Assembly (NCBI GenBank): GCA_018396755.1
Contig: JAGTQM010000007.1
Location: 16,440 to 80,439 of the forward strand
Length of the DNA stretch: 64,000 bases
Reading direction: 5' to 3'
Source: Candidatus Bathyarchaeota archaeon
GTDB lineage: Archaea > Thermoproteota > CALKCG01 > B24
The notes under the pieces are model-generated. The model ran no database searches. It saw only the letters and a program-made list of their open reading frames with translations, and had not been told where the DNA came from. This document shows, piece by piece, positions 25,822 through 35,453 of the stretch (its first letter is position 1; every line of letters begins with the position of its first letter). The position numbers and the translations under genes are program-made.

Positions 25822-25831
25822 AACCTATCAT

Positions 25832-26758
25832 CTAAGTTAACATAGAGTATAAAAGTGCCTTCTGAGAGTGAAGTCTGTTTTCAGCCTGCTCTAAAACCAC
25901 GGATTGAGCTGAATCTAAAACCTCATCCGTAACTTCTTCACCTCTCCTAGCTGGTAGGCAATGCATGAAAACCGCGCCTCTCCCAGCCATAGACATAAGC
26001 CTACAGTTTACCTGGTATTTAGGTAGGAAATCTTTAAGCCTTTTCTCCCTCTCAGCTTCAAAACCCATAGATACGAAAACATCCGTATAAACGACGTCTG
26101 CATTTTTAACCGCTTCCTCCGGATCATTGAGAATTTCAACTTTCGCACCTGATTTCTCAGCATTCCGGTAAGCCCATTCAACAGCATCGGATAGAGGCTC
26201 ATAGCCCTTTGCACATGCAACGGAAATATTTACACCTACTTTGCTACAGCCTATTAAAAGAGAATTACAGACGTTATTACCGTCACCGACGTAGGCCAAT
26301 TTCAAACCCTTTAGAAAACCTTTAACTTCTCTCATCGTCAAGAGGTCTCCAAGTATTTGACATGGATGCCACCTATCTGATAAACCGTTTATCACAGGTA
26401 TGGGAGACCACTTAGCATACTCATCTAAATCAGTTTGCCTTAGAACTCTAGCCATAACAACGTCAACGTATCTTCCCAAGACTCTAGCCGTGTCTTTAAT
26501 CGCCTCACCTCTACCCAGTTGCAGATCATCCCATCTTAAGTATAGAGCATATCCTCCCAACTGACGCATTGCAACTTCAAAGGAAACCCTTGTCCTAGTC
26601 GACGGCTTCTGAAAAATCATCGCTAGAGTTTTCCCCTCTAGGGATTTCGAGTAGGCTTGAGGATTCCTCTTCATAGCTAATGCTACGTCTATTACCTGGA
26701 GAATATCATCAGCCTCCAACTCCTGAAGAGTTAAGAGATGTTTAGATTTAAGCGGCAA
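25832..26758 (-). CDS. argF: Ornithine carbamoyltransferase
   Basis: The 308-residue enzyme converts ornithine and carbamoyl phosphate to citrulline in arginine synthesis. It shows the carbamoyl-phosphate loop STRTRVSFE, HPCQILGDLLTM (His-Pro-Cys-Gln), YVGDGNNVCNSL and the ornithine-binding FMHCLPARRGEEV. It starts at TTG. Other arginine genes are not in the window; the neighbours (dtdA, ftsY) are unrelated in role. Confidence 0.95.
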   Translation of the reverse strand: MPLKSKHLLTLQELEADDILQVIDVALAMKRNPQAYSKSLEGKTLAMIFQKPSTRTRVSFEVAMRQLGGYALYLRWDDLQLGRGEAIKDTARVLGRYVDVVMARVLRQTDLDEYAKWSPIPVINGLSDRWHPCQILGDLLTMREVKGFLKGLKLAYVGDGNNVCNSLLIGCSKVGVNISVACAKGYEPLSDAVEWAYRNAEKSGAKVEILNDPEEAVKNADVVYTDVFVSMGFEAEREKRLKDFLPKYQVNCRLMSMAGRGAVFMHCLPARRGEEVTDEVLDSAQSVVLEQAENRLHSQKALLYSMLT

Positions 26759-26808
26759 AATAACCCTCAGGGGGTATTATGAAACTATCTTTTAAACCTT
26801 TTCCAAAA

Positions 26809-27720
26809 TCATGGTAGTATGTTTTCTATAAACTTCTCAGGATCGAATGGCTCTAAATCATCAAGGGTTTGACCAACCCCCACGTAAGCGATAGGTCTAT
26901 CTACCAGCGTGGAAATCGATATAGCAGCTCCACCTTTAGCATCAGCATCCATCTTAGTAAGTACTACTAAATCTATGTTTAAGCATTTCATAAACTCCTC
27001 GGCTTGATTCACAGCATCATTACCCGTTAAAGAATCTCCGACAAACACTACTAAGTCTGGCTTAGCTATTCTAGCTATCTTCTGCATCTCCTCCATAAGG
27101 TTTCTCTTAGTCTGCATCCTCCCAGCAGTGTCGATTAAAACCACATTAATACCATGCGCCTTAGCGTACTGTACGGCATCGAAAGCCACCGCAGCCGCAT
27201 CGCTTCCATAGCTCTGCTTTATGGCGCGTATTCCAAGCCTACTCGCCAATATCTCAGCCTGCTCTATAGCTCCAGCCCTAAACGTATCGCTACAAGCTAT
27301 GCAAACAGTAAACCCGTTTTTAAGTAGAAGTCTAGCAACCTTAGCCACTGTTAGAGTTTTACCGGAACCGTTGACCCCTACGAATAGTATGACGGTCGGC
27401 TCTTTTGCGGATAGTTTAAACTTAACCGTTTCAATCAAATCCTTACGGTAACGTGTTGACAATTTCCCCAGGAGAACCTGTCTCAACGTACTTTTAACAG
27501 TAGGTTTAACGTCTTCAAACCTCTTAACTTTAACACCTGAAAGCTTTTCAGAAACCTCTGAACATATGTTTTCAGCTACAGTATAGGCTACGTCATTCTT
27601 CACAAGTTCAATCTTAAAATCCTCCAGTAGAGGCTTAATCTTCTCAGGGCTTAGCTCTTCCAAGCTGATTTTCTCTACGAATAGGGAGAAGGCTTTTCTA
27701 AGACTTTCTAGCAGAACCAC
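26809..27720 (-). CDS. ftsY: Signal recognition particle receptor FtsY
   Basis: The 303-residue GTPase has the N domain (residues about 1-85) and the G domain with GVNGSGKTLTVAKVARLL (G1), DTFRAGAIEQAEILA, DTAGRMQTKRNLMEEM (G3), TKMDADAKGGAAISI (G4/closing loop). It lacks the long acidic A domain, as is common in archaea. It targets ribosome-nascent-chain-SRP complexes to SecYEG. It starts at GTG and overlaps the prefoldin gene by 23 bp, the conserved archaeal pfdA-ftsY arrangement. Confidence 0.96.
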   Translation of the reverse strand: MVLLESLRKAFSLFVEKISLEELSPEKIKPLLEDFKIELVKNDVAYTVAENICSEVSEKLSGVKVKRFEDVKPTVKSTLRQVLLGKLSTRYRKDLIETVKFKLSAKEPTVILFVGVNGSGKTLTVAKVARLLLKNGFTVCIACSDTFRAGAIEQAEILASRLGIRAIKQSYGSDAAAVAFDAVQYAKAHGINVVLIDTAGRMQTKRNLMEEMQKIARIAKPDLVVFVGDSLTGNDAVNQAEEFMKCLNIDLVVLTKMDADAKGGAAISISTLVDRPIAYVGVGQTLDDLEPFDPEKFIENILP

Positions 27721-28144
27721 CAGCCTCCCTAATCCTTATTAAACGTTCAAGATTCCCCCTGCTTTCTTCAAGCTTTTGGGAGGCTTGTACAAGCTGCTGC
27801 TGGAGGGAAGATTTAATCTGTTCAAGTCTAGATATACGTTCACTGATCATATCTATGGATTCTTTAATACTCTTCTCCACGCATACATTTGCACCGACAC
27901 CTACAACAACCTTACTGATGCTTTCGACTTTAGCGAATATGTAGGAGCCTGCCCCAATAGGAACAAGTATGTTATCACCTTCCTTAGCAGATTCTAGAGC
28001 TTTTAATGTTTCAAGAGCCATTTGAGACTCACTTAAAGTCGCATCCGTCATATCAAGCCTTGACTTAATAACGTTTAAAGTCGCCTCTAAAAGCTGGATT
28101 TCCGTAGCAAGCCTATTAATCTCCTCATCTGAAGAAGCGCTCAT
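27698..28144 (-). CDS. pfdA: Prefoldin alpha subunit
   Basis: The 148-residue protein has the prefoldin-alpha plan: N-terminal coiled coil (EINRLATEIQLLEATLNVIKS), a beta-hairpin core with ILVPIGAGSYIFAKVES and VVGVGANVCVEKS, and a C-terminal coiled coil (ISERISRLEQIKSSLQQQL). It makes the hexameric holdase with prefoldin beta. It overlaps ftsY and is likely cotranscribed with it. The LX ribosomal gene often placed in front of pfdA in archaea is elsewhere here (37.8 kb). Confidence 0.94.
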   Translation of the reverse strand: MSASSDEEINRLATEIQLLEATLNVIKSRLDMTDATLSESQMALETLKALESAKEGDNILVPIGAGSYIFAKVESISKVVVGVGANVCVEKSIKESIDMISERISRLEQIKSSLQQQLVQASQKLEESRGNLERLIRIREAGGSARKS

Positions 28145-28401
28145 AGAAACCTCTTATAATTCGTAACTCAAGCGGAAATATAAAACCTTTCATTTTTACC
28201 TCCATCTTTTGAGGAATATCATTCCGTTGAGAACCATCACATATTTGAAAACTGTTTCAAAGACATTCTAGGAGACTTATGGAGGCTGTAGATTCTTTTA
28301 AACCCCTTTATTTCCCATTAGACCTCTAGAGCTATATCTGTCTCACTATTCGTTTAGAGAACATCTAAAAATCTTCACGCATAGCTATTCTAGATGCAAC
28401 C

Positions 28402-29397
28402 TTAATTGATACTAAGGGTTTGTGCTTTATGACATGCCACGTAGTGGTTTTCCGTAACCTCTATAAGCCGCGGCTTTTCAGTTTCACACGTTTCCTCTTT
28501 AAACGGGCATCTCGTATGGAATCTACATCCTGAGGGGGGATTTATAGGGCTGGGCACTTCCCCTTTTAGCTCTATGTGTTTCCGCTTTACCCTAGGGTTT
28601 GGTATAGGTACGGCGGAGAGTAGAGCTATTGTATACGGATGTCTAGGATCTGAAAATATCTCCTTCTTTAAGCCTAACTCCACCATCTCCCCTAAATACA
28701 TTATCCCTATTCTATCTGAGATGTATTTGGATACAGCTAAGTCATGAGTTATGAATAGGTATGTTAAATCCAACTCGCTTTGCAACTGCTTCATAAGCTC
28801 AAGTATTTTAGACCTGAGAGAAACATCTATCATTGAGATGGGCTCATCTGCTACTATGAATTCAGGGTTAACTATTATAGCTCTAGCTATAGCGGCTCTC
28901 TGCCTCTGCCCTCCGCTAAGCTCATGAGGATAAGCATTGTAAAACTTCTCCGGAGGCTCTAAACCCACCTTCCTAAGCGTTTCAAAGACCATGCTTTTCT
29001 TCTCACCCCCCTCAGCTATGCCGTGGATTTCAAGAGGATGCCCAACAGCATCACCTATTCTCATACGGGGATTAAGCGACGCATAGGGATCTTGAAATAT
29101 AATCTGCATGTTTTTCCTAAGCCTTCTAAGCTCTTCACCTTTAAGGAATGTTATATCCCTCCCCTTAAAAATAAGCCTACCATCCGTAGGATCTATCAGC
29201 CGTAAAATAAGTCTTCCAGTTGTAGTTTTACCGCATCCACTCTCACCCACCAGGGAGAAGATTTCCCTCTTCCTTATTTCAAAGCTGACACCGTCTACAG
29301 CTTTAACATAGTCAACCTTCCGGCTTAGTATTCTCTCTAGAAGCCCCTTCTGTACGGGAAAGTACTTCTTTAAATCTTTTACCTGAACTTGAATCAT
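28402..29397 (-). CDS. Oligopeptide ABC transporter ATP-binding protein (OppF/DppF type)
   Basis: The 331-residue ATPase has Walker A GESGCGKTTTGR, signature LSGGQRQRAAIARAI, Walker B FIVADEPISM, and the C-terminal Fe-S-like oligopeptide signature INPPSGCRFHTRCPFKEETC. It is the last gene of a five-gene operon (substrate-binding protein, two permeases, two ATPases) on the minus strand and pairs with the neighbouring OppD-type ATPase to drive import of peptides or sugar oligomers. Confidence 0.93.
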   Translation of the reverse strand: MIQVQVKDLKKYFPVQKGLLERILSRKVDYVKAVDGVSFEIRKREIFSLVGESGCGKTTTGRLILRLIDPTDGRLIFKGRDITFLKGEELRRLRKNMQIIFQDPYASLNPRMRIGDAVGHPLEIHGIAEGGEKKSMVFETLRKVGLEPPEKFYNAYPHELSGGQRQRAAIARAIIVNPEFIVADEPISMIDVSLRSKILELMKQLQSELDLTYLFITHDLAVSKYISDRIGIMYLGEMVELGLKKEIFSDPRHPYTIALLSAVPIPNPRVKRKHIELKGEVPSPINPPSGCRFHTRCPFKEETCETEKPRLIEVTENHYVACHKAQTLSIN

Positions 29398-29418
29398 ACA
29401 TTACATCCTCGAAAGTGT

Positions 29419-30393
29419 TTACTCTACGTATCTAAAACATTTTACAAACCGCCCTCTTTCAAATTCCACAGTCTGCGGTTCCACTTCTCCACATCGATGC
29501 TCAGCGTAGGGGCATCTTACGTGGAATCTGCATCCCTTAGGCGGGTTGATGAGACTGGGCGGTATACCCGGTATATACTTTAACTTCTGATCTGAGAGCT
29601 GGATGTTAGGTATAGATTCCAATAAGGCCTCTGAGTATGGATGTAAAGGACTGTTGAAGAATGAATTTACATCGCTATATTCTACAAGCTGACCAGCATA
29701 CATTATCGCTATTCTATCAGCCACCTCTGCTACTATGCTAACGTCATGCGTTATCAGAATCAGCCCCATACCGTACACCTGTTTAAGCTTTCTCATAAGC
29801 TCTAAAATCTGATATTGGACTATTACGTCGAGCGCAGATGTAGGCTCGTCTGCTATCACCAGATCTGGTTTTAAACACAATGCTAAGGCTATCATAATCC
29901 TCTGCCTCATCCCCCCGCTCAACTGATGGGGATAATCGTTAAACCTTTCAGGTAGTATACCTACGTCTTCGAGGAGAGAACAGGCTCTTTCAACGGCTTT
30001 CTCACGGGGAACCCCCTCGTGAGACACTATCGTTTCAACAATATGATCACCAACCTTCATTAAAGGGTTCAACGACGTCATCGGATCCTGGAAAACCATA
30101 CCTATACGCTTCCCTCTAACTTTACGCATTTCATCTTCACTTAATGCCGTAAGGTCTATTCCATCGAAGAAAACCTTTCCACCCACTATTTTACCAGGTG
30201 GAGGTATTAGCCTAAGTATAGATAGGCCTAAAGTAGACTTACCTGATCCAGATTCCCCCACCAACCCTACGGTTTCACCCCTATCCATATTAAAGCTTAC
30301 GCTATCCACTGCTTTAACAACACCTTCATCCGTATAGTAGTAAACTTTTAGGTTTTCCAGCGAGAGGAGGGGCTTCCGATTCATGGATGTCAT
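29419..30393 (-). CDS. Oligopeptide ABC transporter ATP-binding protein (OppD/DppD type)
   Basis: The 324-residue ATPase shows GESGSGKSTLGLS (Walker A), LSGGMRQRIMIALAL (signature), LVIADEPTSALDV (Walker B) and the C-terminal cluster segment INPPKGCRFHVRCPYAEHRC. Its start overlaps the upstream permease stop by 4 bp, so it is translationally coupled. The Q-loop FQDPMTSLNPLMKVG is intact. Confidence 0.94.
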   Translation of the reverse strand: MTSMNRKPLLSLENLKVYYYTDEGVVKAVDSVSFNMDRGETVGLVGESGSGKSTLGLSILRLIPPPGKIVGGKVFFDGIDLTALSEDEMRKVRGKRIGMVFQDPMTSLNPLMKVGDHIVETIVSHEGVPREKAVERACSLLEDVGILPERFNDYPHQLSGGMRQRIMIALALCLKPDLVIADEPTSALDVIVQYQILELMRKLKQVYGMGLILITHDVSIVAEVADRIAIMYAGQLVEYSDVNSFFNSPLHPYSEALLESIPNIQLSDQKLKYIPGIPPSLINPPKGCRFHVRCPYAEHRCGEVEPQTVEFERGRFVKCFRYVE

Positions 30394-31256
30394 CTTCTAA
30401 CCAACCTAGGATTTAAGATTTCAGTAAGCCCTTCTCCAAATAGACTAAAACCAAGGGTTAAAAAGACTATCATAAGCCCTGGGAAAGTACTTGGCCACCA
30501 TATTTTCGACGTGAGGTAGGGGTATCCCATCCTTAGATCGAAACCCCAATCTGGTGTAGGAGCTGTTATACCGAGCCCAATGAAACTTAGAGCCGCAGCT
30601 GTGAGCACGGCGTCCGCGGCGTTGAGCGATAAGATTATTGGTAGAGATGGAATAATATTGGGAAGTATATATTTAAACATCACCGTTCTATCCTTTGCAC
30701 CTATTGCTTTAGCCGCTTCTACAAACAAGTTTTCCTTAACCGACAGCGCCTCCCCTCTGACCATTCTAAAGTACGTCGGTATGTATACTACGGTTAATGA
30801 CATTCCCATCGATATTTCACCTGGACCAAGCATAACAGCTAAAGCTATGGCTAAAACCAGACCTGGAAAAGCGTAGAGACTATCCATAAAAAGTGAGATT
30901 ACACTATCCAGTTTACCCCCTAAATAGCCTGATAAAAGCCCTATGGGGACACCTATTAGAAAGGATAGGGTCATAGATAGTAGTGTGATCCGTAGAACTA
31001 TTCTCGTCCCATGTATAATTCTACTTAAAATATCTCGTCCAAGCCCATCCGTACCCATGGGAAACTTAAAGCTTGGGCTTTCAAGGGGGGCTCCAGCCCT
31101 CTTCACAGGATTGTAGGGTGATATGAAGGACGCTAATAGAGCCATTAAGACAAAAGACAATACTATGGCAAACCCTATGAACGTGAAATAGTATTTTACC
31201 CCTCTTCTGAATTTAAGCCTTCTCAGAATGGATGAGATGATACTTGAGAATAACAT
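30390..31256 (-). CDS. Oligopeptide ABC transporter permease (OppC/DppC type)
   Basis: The 288-residue permease has a first membrane helix (FTFIGFAIVLSFVLMALLASFI), a periplasm-facing segment with PMGTDGLGRDILSRIIHGTRI, five further helices and the EAA loop EAAKAIGAKDRTVMFKYILPN that contacts the ATPases. It lies 14 bp after the OppB-type permease gene. Confidence 0.94.
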   Translation of the reverse strand: MLFSSIISSILRRLKFRRGVKYYFTFIGFAIVLSFVLMALLASFISPYNPVKRAGAPLESPSFKFPMGTDGLGRDILSRIIHGTRIVLRITLLSMTLSFLIGVPIGLLSGYLGGKLDSVISLFMDSLYAFPGLVLAIALAVMLGPGEISMGMSLTVVYIPTYFRMVRGEALSVKENLFVEAAKAIGAKDRTVMFKYILPNIIPSLPIILSLNAADAVLTAAALSFIGLGITAPTPDWGFDLRMGYPYLTSKIWWPSTFPGLMIVFLTLGFSLFGEGLTEILNPRLVRR

Positions 31257-31270
31257 ATTATCCCCACCTT

Positions 31271-32278
31271 TCAGTAGCGGATTCTAGGATCTATGTAGAC
31301 ATATATGATATCCACTATTAGACTTACTAAGACTACTAGAAAGGCGAAGAACACTATAGTCCCCTGAACTGTTGTAAAATCTCTATATAGAATTCTCTCG
31401 GTAAGAAAAGTCCCCATGCCTGGCCAAGAGAAAGTCGTCTCTGTCAATATGGCTCCTGCCAATAGTGCTGCAAACTGTAAACCCATCATCGTCAATATTG
31501 GGATAAACGCGTTTTTCAACGCATGCTTATATACCACCTTCCTCTCAGAGAGCCCCCTTGCCCTCGCAGCCACTATGTAATCTCTTTGAAGCACGTTTAA
31601 CATGTGAGCTCTCGTTAACCTCGTGAATATTCCTGAAAGATAGAATCCTAAAGTTACTGTAGGTAGGATTAAATGCCTTATAGCGCTTACTAGACTCGGT
31701 ATGTTGAACGTTAGAAGACTGTCTAAGACGTATAGTCCCGTTATCGTTTTAGGGGCCATAAGAGGATCTATACGTCCGCTTGTCGGCAGCCATCCTAAGT
31801 ATACTCCGAAGATAAGTTGAAGAGATATACCTAGCCACGGTATGAAGATGGCGTAAGTTATTATTCCATAGACTCTGAAGAAGTGGTCTATTAGCTTACC
31901 ATACCTGCAGGCTGAGAAAATTCCCGTTAAGATTCCTACAACAACACCGAATAGGAAAGCTGATATCGATAGCTCTAAAGTGGCTGGAAAATGCTCCATG
32001 ATCTCTTCTAATACAGGTCTTTGACCCCATATTAGCGACCTACCTAAATCCAAGCTTAGTACTTTCCAAAGATAGCCTAAAAATTGAATGTAAAGAGGAT
32101 CGTTAAGACCTAACTTTTCCCTCATTTTATCGATTTGCTCTTTAGGAGCATGAGCCCCCAGTATAGCGCTTACAGGGTCTCCTGCTACTCTCATTACTAG
32201 AAATACTATTGTTAAAAGTATTAGTATCATTGGAATTGCAAGTAGAATCCTTCTAGCGACGTATACTCTTAAAGACAA
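31271..32278 (-). CDS. Oligopeptide ABC transporter permease (OppB/DppB type)
   Basis: The 335-residue permease begins with the characteristic YVARRILLAIPMILILLTIVF helix and contains GDPVSAILG, LGLNDPLYIQFLGYL, the EAA loop DYIVAARARGLSERKVVYKHALKN and the final helix before DIIYVYIDPRIRY. Six transmembrane helices are expected. It follows the substrate-binding protein gene by 40 bp. Confidence 0.94.
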   Translation of the reverse strand: MSLRVYVARRILLAIPMILILLTIVFLVMRVAGDPVSAILGAHAPKEQIDKMREKLGLNDPLYIQFLGYLWKVLSLDLGRSLIWGQRPVLEEIMEHFPATLELSISAFLFGVVVGILTGIFSACRYGKLIDHFFRVYGIITYAIFIPWLGISLQLIFGVYLGWLPTSGRIDPLMAPKTITGLYVLDSLLTFNIPSLVSAIRHLILPTVTLGFYLSGIFTRLTRAHMLNVLQRDYIVAARARGLSERKVVYKHALKNAFIPILTMMGLQFAALLAGAILTETTFSWPGMGTFLTERILYRDFTTVQGTIVFFAFLVVLVSLIVDIIYVYIDPRIRY

Positions 32279-32318
32279 AGATACTCCTCCAAAAAAAATA
32301 GTGGGAAATTAATTTTAC

Positions 32319-33986
32319 TTACTCTTTATAGATGAGATAGTATCTGAGGAGCATAGTCGGGTCTAAAATCACTCCTCTTACGTTAGGCCAGAAGACTACG
32401 TTTAATACGCCTTGAAATAGCGGGATTACTGGAGCCTCCTCAGCCATAAGCTTCTGAATCTCTATATAGAGCACCGTTCTCTCTTCAACATCTATCCTGA
32501 TGCTTGCCTCATCTAGAAGCTCATCCATCTTAGGGTTGCTGTAGAACACACCCATATCAGGAGACCACTCGGAGTGTAGGAATATCGTCGTATAGTCGTC
32601 TGGGTCTATATAATCTGGATACCATCCGAGGAGGAATATAGGCATAACACCCGCAGAAATATACTCAGCCGCGTACGTAGCCCATTCAGCACTTCTCAAC
32701 GTAACCTTCATCATACCAGTTTCTTCAAGGCTTTCCTTTATCACGGCAGCTACATCAGCCTCTAAATCCCCATAATGCGTAGGTGTATACCATAGTTCAA
32801 ATTCAAAGGGCTTAGCCTCACTATATCCAGCTTCCTGTAGTAAGCTTCTAGCGAGAGCTAGATCCCTTTCACCATACTCATCTTTAAAAGCATCTATATG
32901 ACTCCACATACCCGCTGGGATCATGCTATATAGTGATTGGACAGTGCCTCTATAAACTTCCTCTACGATTCTCTTCCTATCGATAGCTGCGGCTACAGCC
33001 CTTCTAAGACGGACATCATTAAACGGTGCATCCTTACACCTTAAGACTAAGTATCTAATGTAAGGTCCAGGCACTTCCTCCACTGTTAGAACCCCTCTGC
33101 TTTTAAGGTCTTGAACATCCATAGGTCTCAGAGTTCTCCAAGCTATATCTATTTCACCCATCTCTACAGCTAATCTTAAGGACGATGCATCTTTGTAGAA
33201 TTTAACAATAAATGTAGAAGTCTTTGGCGGCGGACCATAGTAGCCTGGGTTGGATTCCAATATTAATTCTACATCTCTAACCCAGCTCTTAATCCTATAC
33301 GGTCCATAGTGGCCTACTGTAGGCTCTGCAACAGCATCTGACGGATACGAGTTTGGGCTTACTGGGAAGTATGGAGGGGTTGCTACTAGGGCTGGGAAGT
33401 ATGAGACAGCCTTCTTAAGTATGAATCTAACAGTATACGTGTCTACAACTTCAACCGCGTCAACGAAGGCTGAGACAAGCCATGAAGGATCTAATCCCAG
33501 CCGCATAACTCTTTCAATAGAGTATTTAACAGCTGAAGCATCTAAGTCAGTCCCATCTGTAAACTTCAAACCCTCCCTAAGCTTAAACGTGTAGACTCTT
33601 CCATCAGGGCTTACATCGTAAGATTCAGCTATTCCAGGCTCTAGCTCGGTTGTTCCAGGCTTATATTTGAGGAGACCTTCACCTATATTGTTGAAGACTT
33701 CCCACGTGTAGAAATCGTATGCTTTAGCGGGGTCTAACACCGTGATCTTATCAGTAGTCCCCATAATAATGGGTTTAGGCTTTACAACCTCCTCTAATGC
33801 TTCAATTCTTTCGCCAAGTGTTCTTGCAAGCTCCTCCATTGAGGCTCTTATACTTTCTTCAGTAGACCTTATCTCCGAGATGGTAGTTGAAAGAGTTGCG
33901 ATATAACTTAAAGTGGCAATAGAGACTATGAGAGTGAGAAGCATCAACACTACTAGAATCTTCTCAAGCGTTGTAGCAGATGACAT
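32319..33986 (-). CDS. ABC transporter substrate-binding protein (family 5, peptide/nickel type)
   Basis: The 555-residue protein starts with a membrane segment (KILVVLMLLTLIVSIATLSYIATL) that is followed by a predicted coiled coil (residues about 35-65) and then the SBP family 5 domain: LEPGIAESYDVSPDGRVYTFKLREGLKFTDG, RLRRAVAAAIDRKRIVEEVYRG and LFQGVLNVVFWPNVRGV. No Cys lipobox is present after the helix, so it is probably an uncleaved N-terminally anchored receptor with a coiled-coil stalk, as known in archaea. First gene of the operon; AT-rich DNA with ACTTAAATCTTTTAAAG lies upstream. Confidence 0.92.
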   Translation of the reverse strand: MSSATTLEKILVVLMLLTLIVSIATLSYIATLSTTISEIRSTEESIRASMEELARTLGERIEALEEVVKPKPIIMGTTDKITVLDPAKAYDFYTWEVFNNIGEGLLKYKPGTTELEPGIAESYDVSPDGRVYTFKLREGLKFTDGTDLDASAVKYSIERVMRLGLDPSWLVSAFVDAVEVVDTYTVRFILKKAVSYFPALVATPPYFPVSPNSYPSDAVAEPTVGHYGPYRIKSWVRDVELILESNPGYYGPPPKTSTFIVKFYKDASSLRLAVEMGEIDIAWRTLRPMDVQDLKSRGVLTVEEVPGPYIRYLVLRCKDAPFNDVRLRRAVAAAIDRKRIVEEVYRGTVQSLYSMIPAGMWSHIDAFKDEYGERDLALARSLLQEAGYSEAKPFEFELWYTPTHYGDLEADVAAVIKESLEETGMMKVTLRSAEWATYAAEYISAGVMPIFLLGWYPDYIDPDDYTTIFLHSEWSPDMGVFYSNPKMDELLDEASIRIDVEERTVLYIEIQKLMAEEAPVIPLFQGVLNVVFWPNVRGVILDPTMLLRYYLIYKE

Positions 33987-34210
33987 AACAATTTCCCCAT
34001 TTTTGAATATTTTTCTTTAAAAGATTTAAGTCTTATCCTTCAAAGATTTAAAAATTCAATCAAAACCTAAACGTGCTTTTAGAATAAAGTTTTAAACCCT
34101 AAACCCCCGGTAATCTTATTTGCGCTTCCTAAAAAAAACACTATCTCATCCTTTTGGCAAACGTATTTGAATCCTGCTTCAAGCAGAACAAAAGAAATTT
34201 ACACAGGTTA

Positions 34211-34600
34211 ATGGATACATTTACTAGTATGTCAGAAGAAAAAGAATGGTACACAACAGGTGAAGCTGCTAAAATTCTTGGTGTTAGTTTTAGAACGGTA
34301 AAACGTTGGATATATTCAGGAAAAATAAGTGTAACAAAAACTGTGGGAGGTCATCATAGAGTATCGAGAGAGGTAGTAGACCGTTTACGATCTGAAGTTG
34401 AGGACCAATTCGCAATCGATGTAATCACACTAATTAATGAAAAGAAAATCGTTTATTTTCGTGAAGTTCAGCTGAATTTGGAACATAAGTACAGACATTA
34501 TGAAACTCGTGATAAACTTGAATGGCTTGTTAGGCAAAAGAAAATTAATACTATCTATGAGTTTAACCGTAGATGGTACTTCCCTGTGAGTGCTACGTGA
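34211..34600 (+). CDS. MerR/excisionase-type HTH DNA-binding protein
   Basis: The core WYTTGEAAKILGVSFRTVKRW and IYSGKISVTKTVGGHHRVSRE is a MerR/Xis-like helix-turn-helix that reads DNA through a short wing. The C-terminal half (AIDVITLINEKKIVYFREVQLNLEH) looks like a second winged domain. The ORF track opens at 34154; I favour the ATG at 34211 or 34229, since the preceding residues are uninformative. It lies 15 bp before a nuclease-like gene on the same strand, so the pair may be one unit of a mobile or defence locus, divergent from the peptide transporter. Confidence 0.7.
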   Translation: MDTFTSMSEEKEWYTTGEAAKILGVSFRTVKRWIYSGKISVTKTVGGHHRVSREVVDRLRSEVEDQFAIDVITLINEKKIVYFREVQLNLEHKYRHYETRDKLEWLVRQKKINTIYEFNRRWYFPVSAT

Positions 34601-34615
34601 GAAGACGTTAAAGGT

Positions 34616-35186
34616 ATGACAGAGAATAAGCTTAGTTTGATAGAAGTTTTTGAAAATTACGAAAGGAAATTTGAAAGAGATGGAATAAGATATCAAGATT
34701 ATTCTGAATATATAGTTGAACAAGCCATGATTAGAGCTGGATATACTGTCGTTGCTAAAGATAGCTACTACTTTAACGGTATAGCTTGTGTTCTTCAAAC
34801 GGGTCCAGGAAGACCTCCAGACCTTGATTTTATCGCTAAGTTACCTAATGGAAATTATGCCGGGATTCAAGTTAAAAATAGAATATCCTAAACAAAATGA
34901 TATTAACACTTTTATCGAGCTTTGCAGGGTGTTACATCTAAGACCCATACTGGTTACTAGACAAGCCCACCTTATGACTTTTGACGTTATTAGGAGGCTT
35001 AATGGATGGGTAGTCGTCTTTAAGGAAAGTCTTCTAAAACCCGGTTTTCCTAGGGAGAAGCTTGAAGCCTTAAGACAAATGGGGATTCCTGTAACAGTTT
35101 ATAGATGGCCTCCTGACTTCCTTATCAAAGCTCTCATGGATGCTGCTAAGGCTATGTCCAAAACTATGACAAACTCACAGCAGTAG
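34616..35186 (+). pseudogene. PD-(D/E)XK-like nuclease split by a frameshift
   Basis: Two ORFs in the track belong to one gene. The first gives IRYQDYSEYIVEQAMIRAGY and PGRPPDLDFIAKLPNGNYAGIQVKNR, a D-x(12)-QxK nuclease-like core; the second continues EYPKQNDINTFIELCRVLHLRPILVTRQ and MTFDVIRRLNGWVVVFKESL. Dropping one A from the run AAAAA near 34879 restores a single ~189-residue frame. The break may be a sequencing error in a homopolymer, a true inactivating mutation or a slippery site. No family name can be given beyond the restriction-endonuclease-like fold. Confidence 0.6.
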
Positions 35187-35453
35187 AATTTAATAAAAAA
35201 TTATCCTTATTTCTTCGACTAAGTAAGTCTATATTAATGATAAATTCAATCTTGTCTGTTCTCTTTTTCTAATTTTCTCAAGTATTTTTATGAGAGAGAA
35301 ATGTTGCTGAAGAAAGAAATGTAAGTTTATTTTTTCTACTTATTTAATAATCACAAGTTTCATATTTTTATTTATGGTTGAGGTTCAGAGTTGGGTTTGA
35401 GATAAAACTCTAAGAGGTTCTAGTAGTGTTAATGAAGTAGGTTTTACGTTAAA
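35187..35453. other. AT-rich spacer after the split nuclease
   Basis: About 267 bp of AT-rich DNA between two convergent genes. I see no ORF, hairpin of note or RNA gene in it. Confidence 0.5.
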
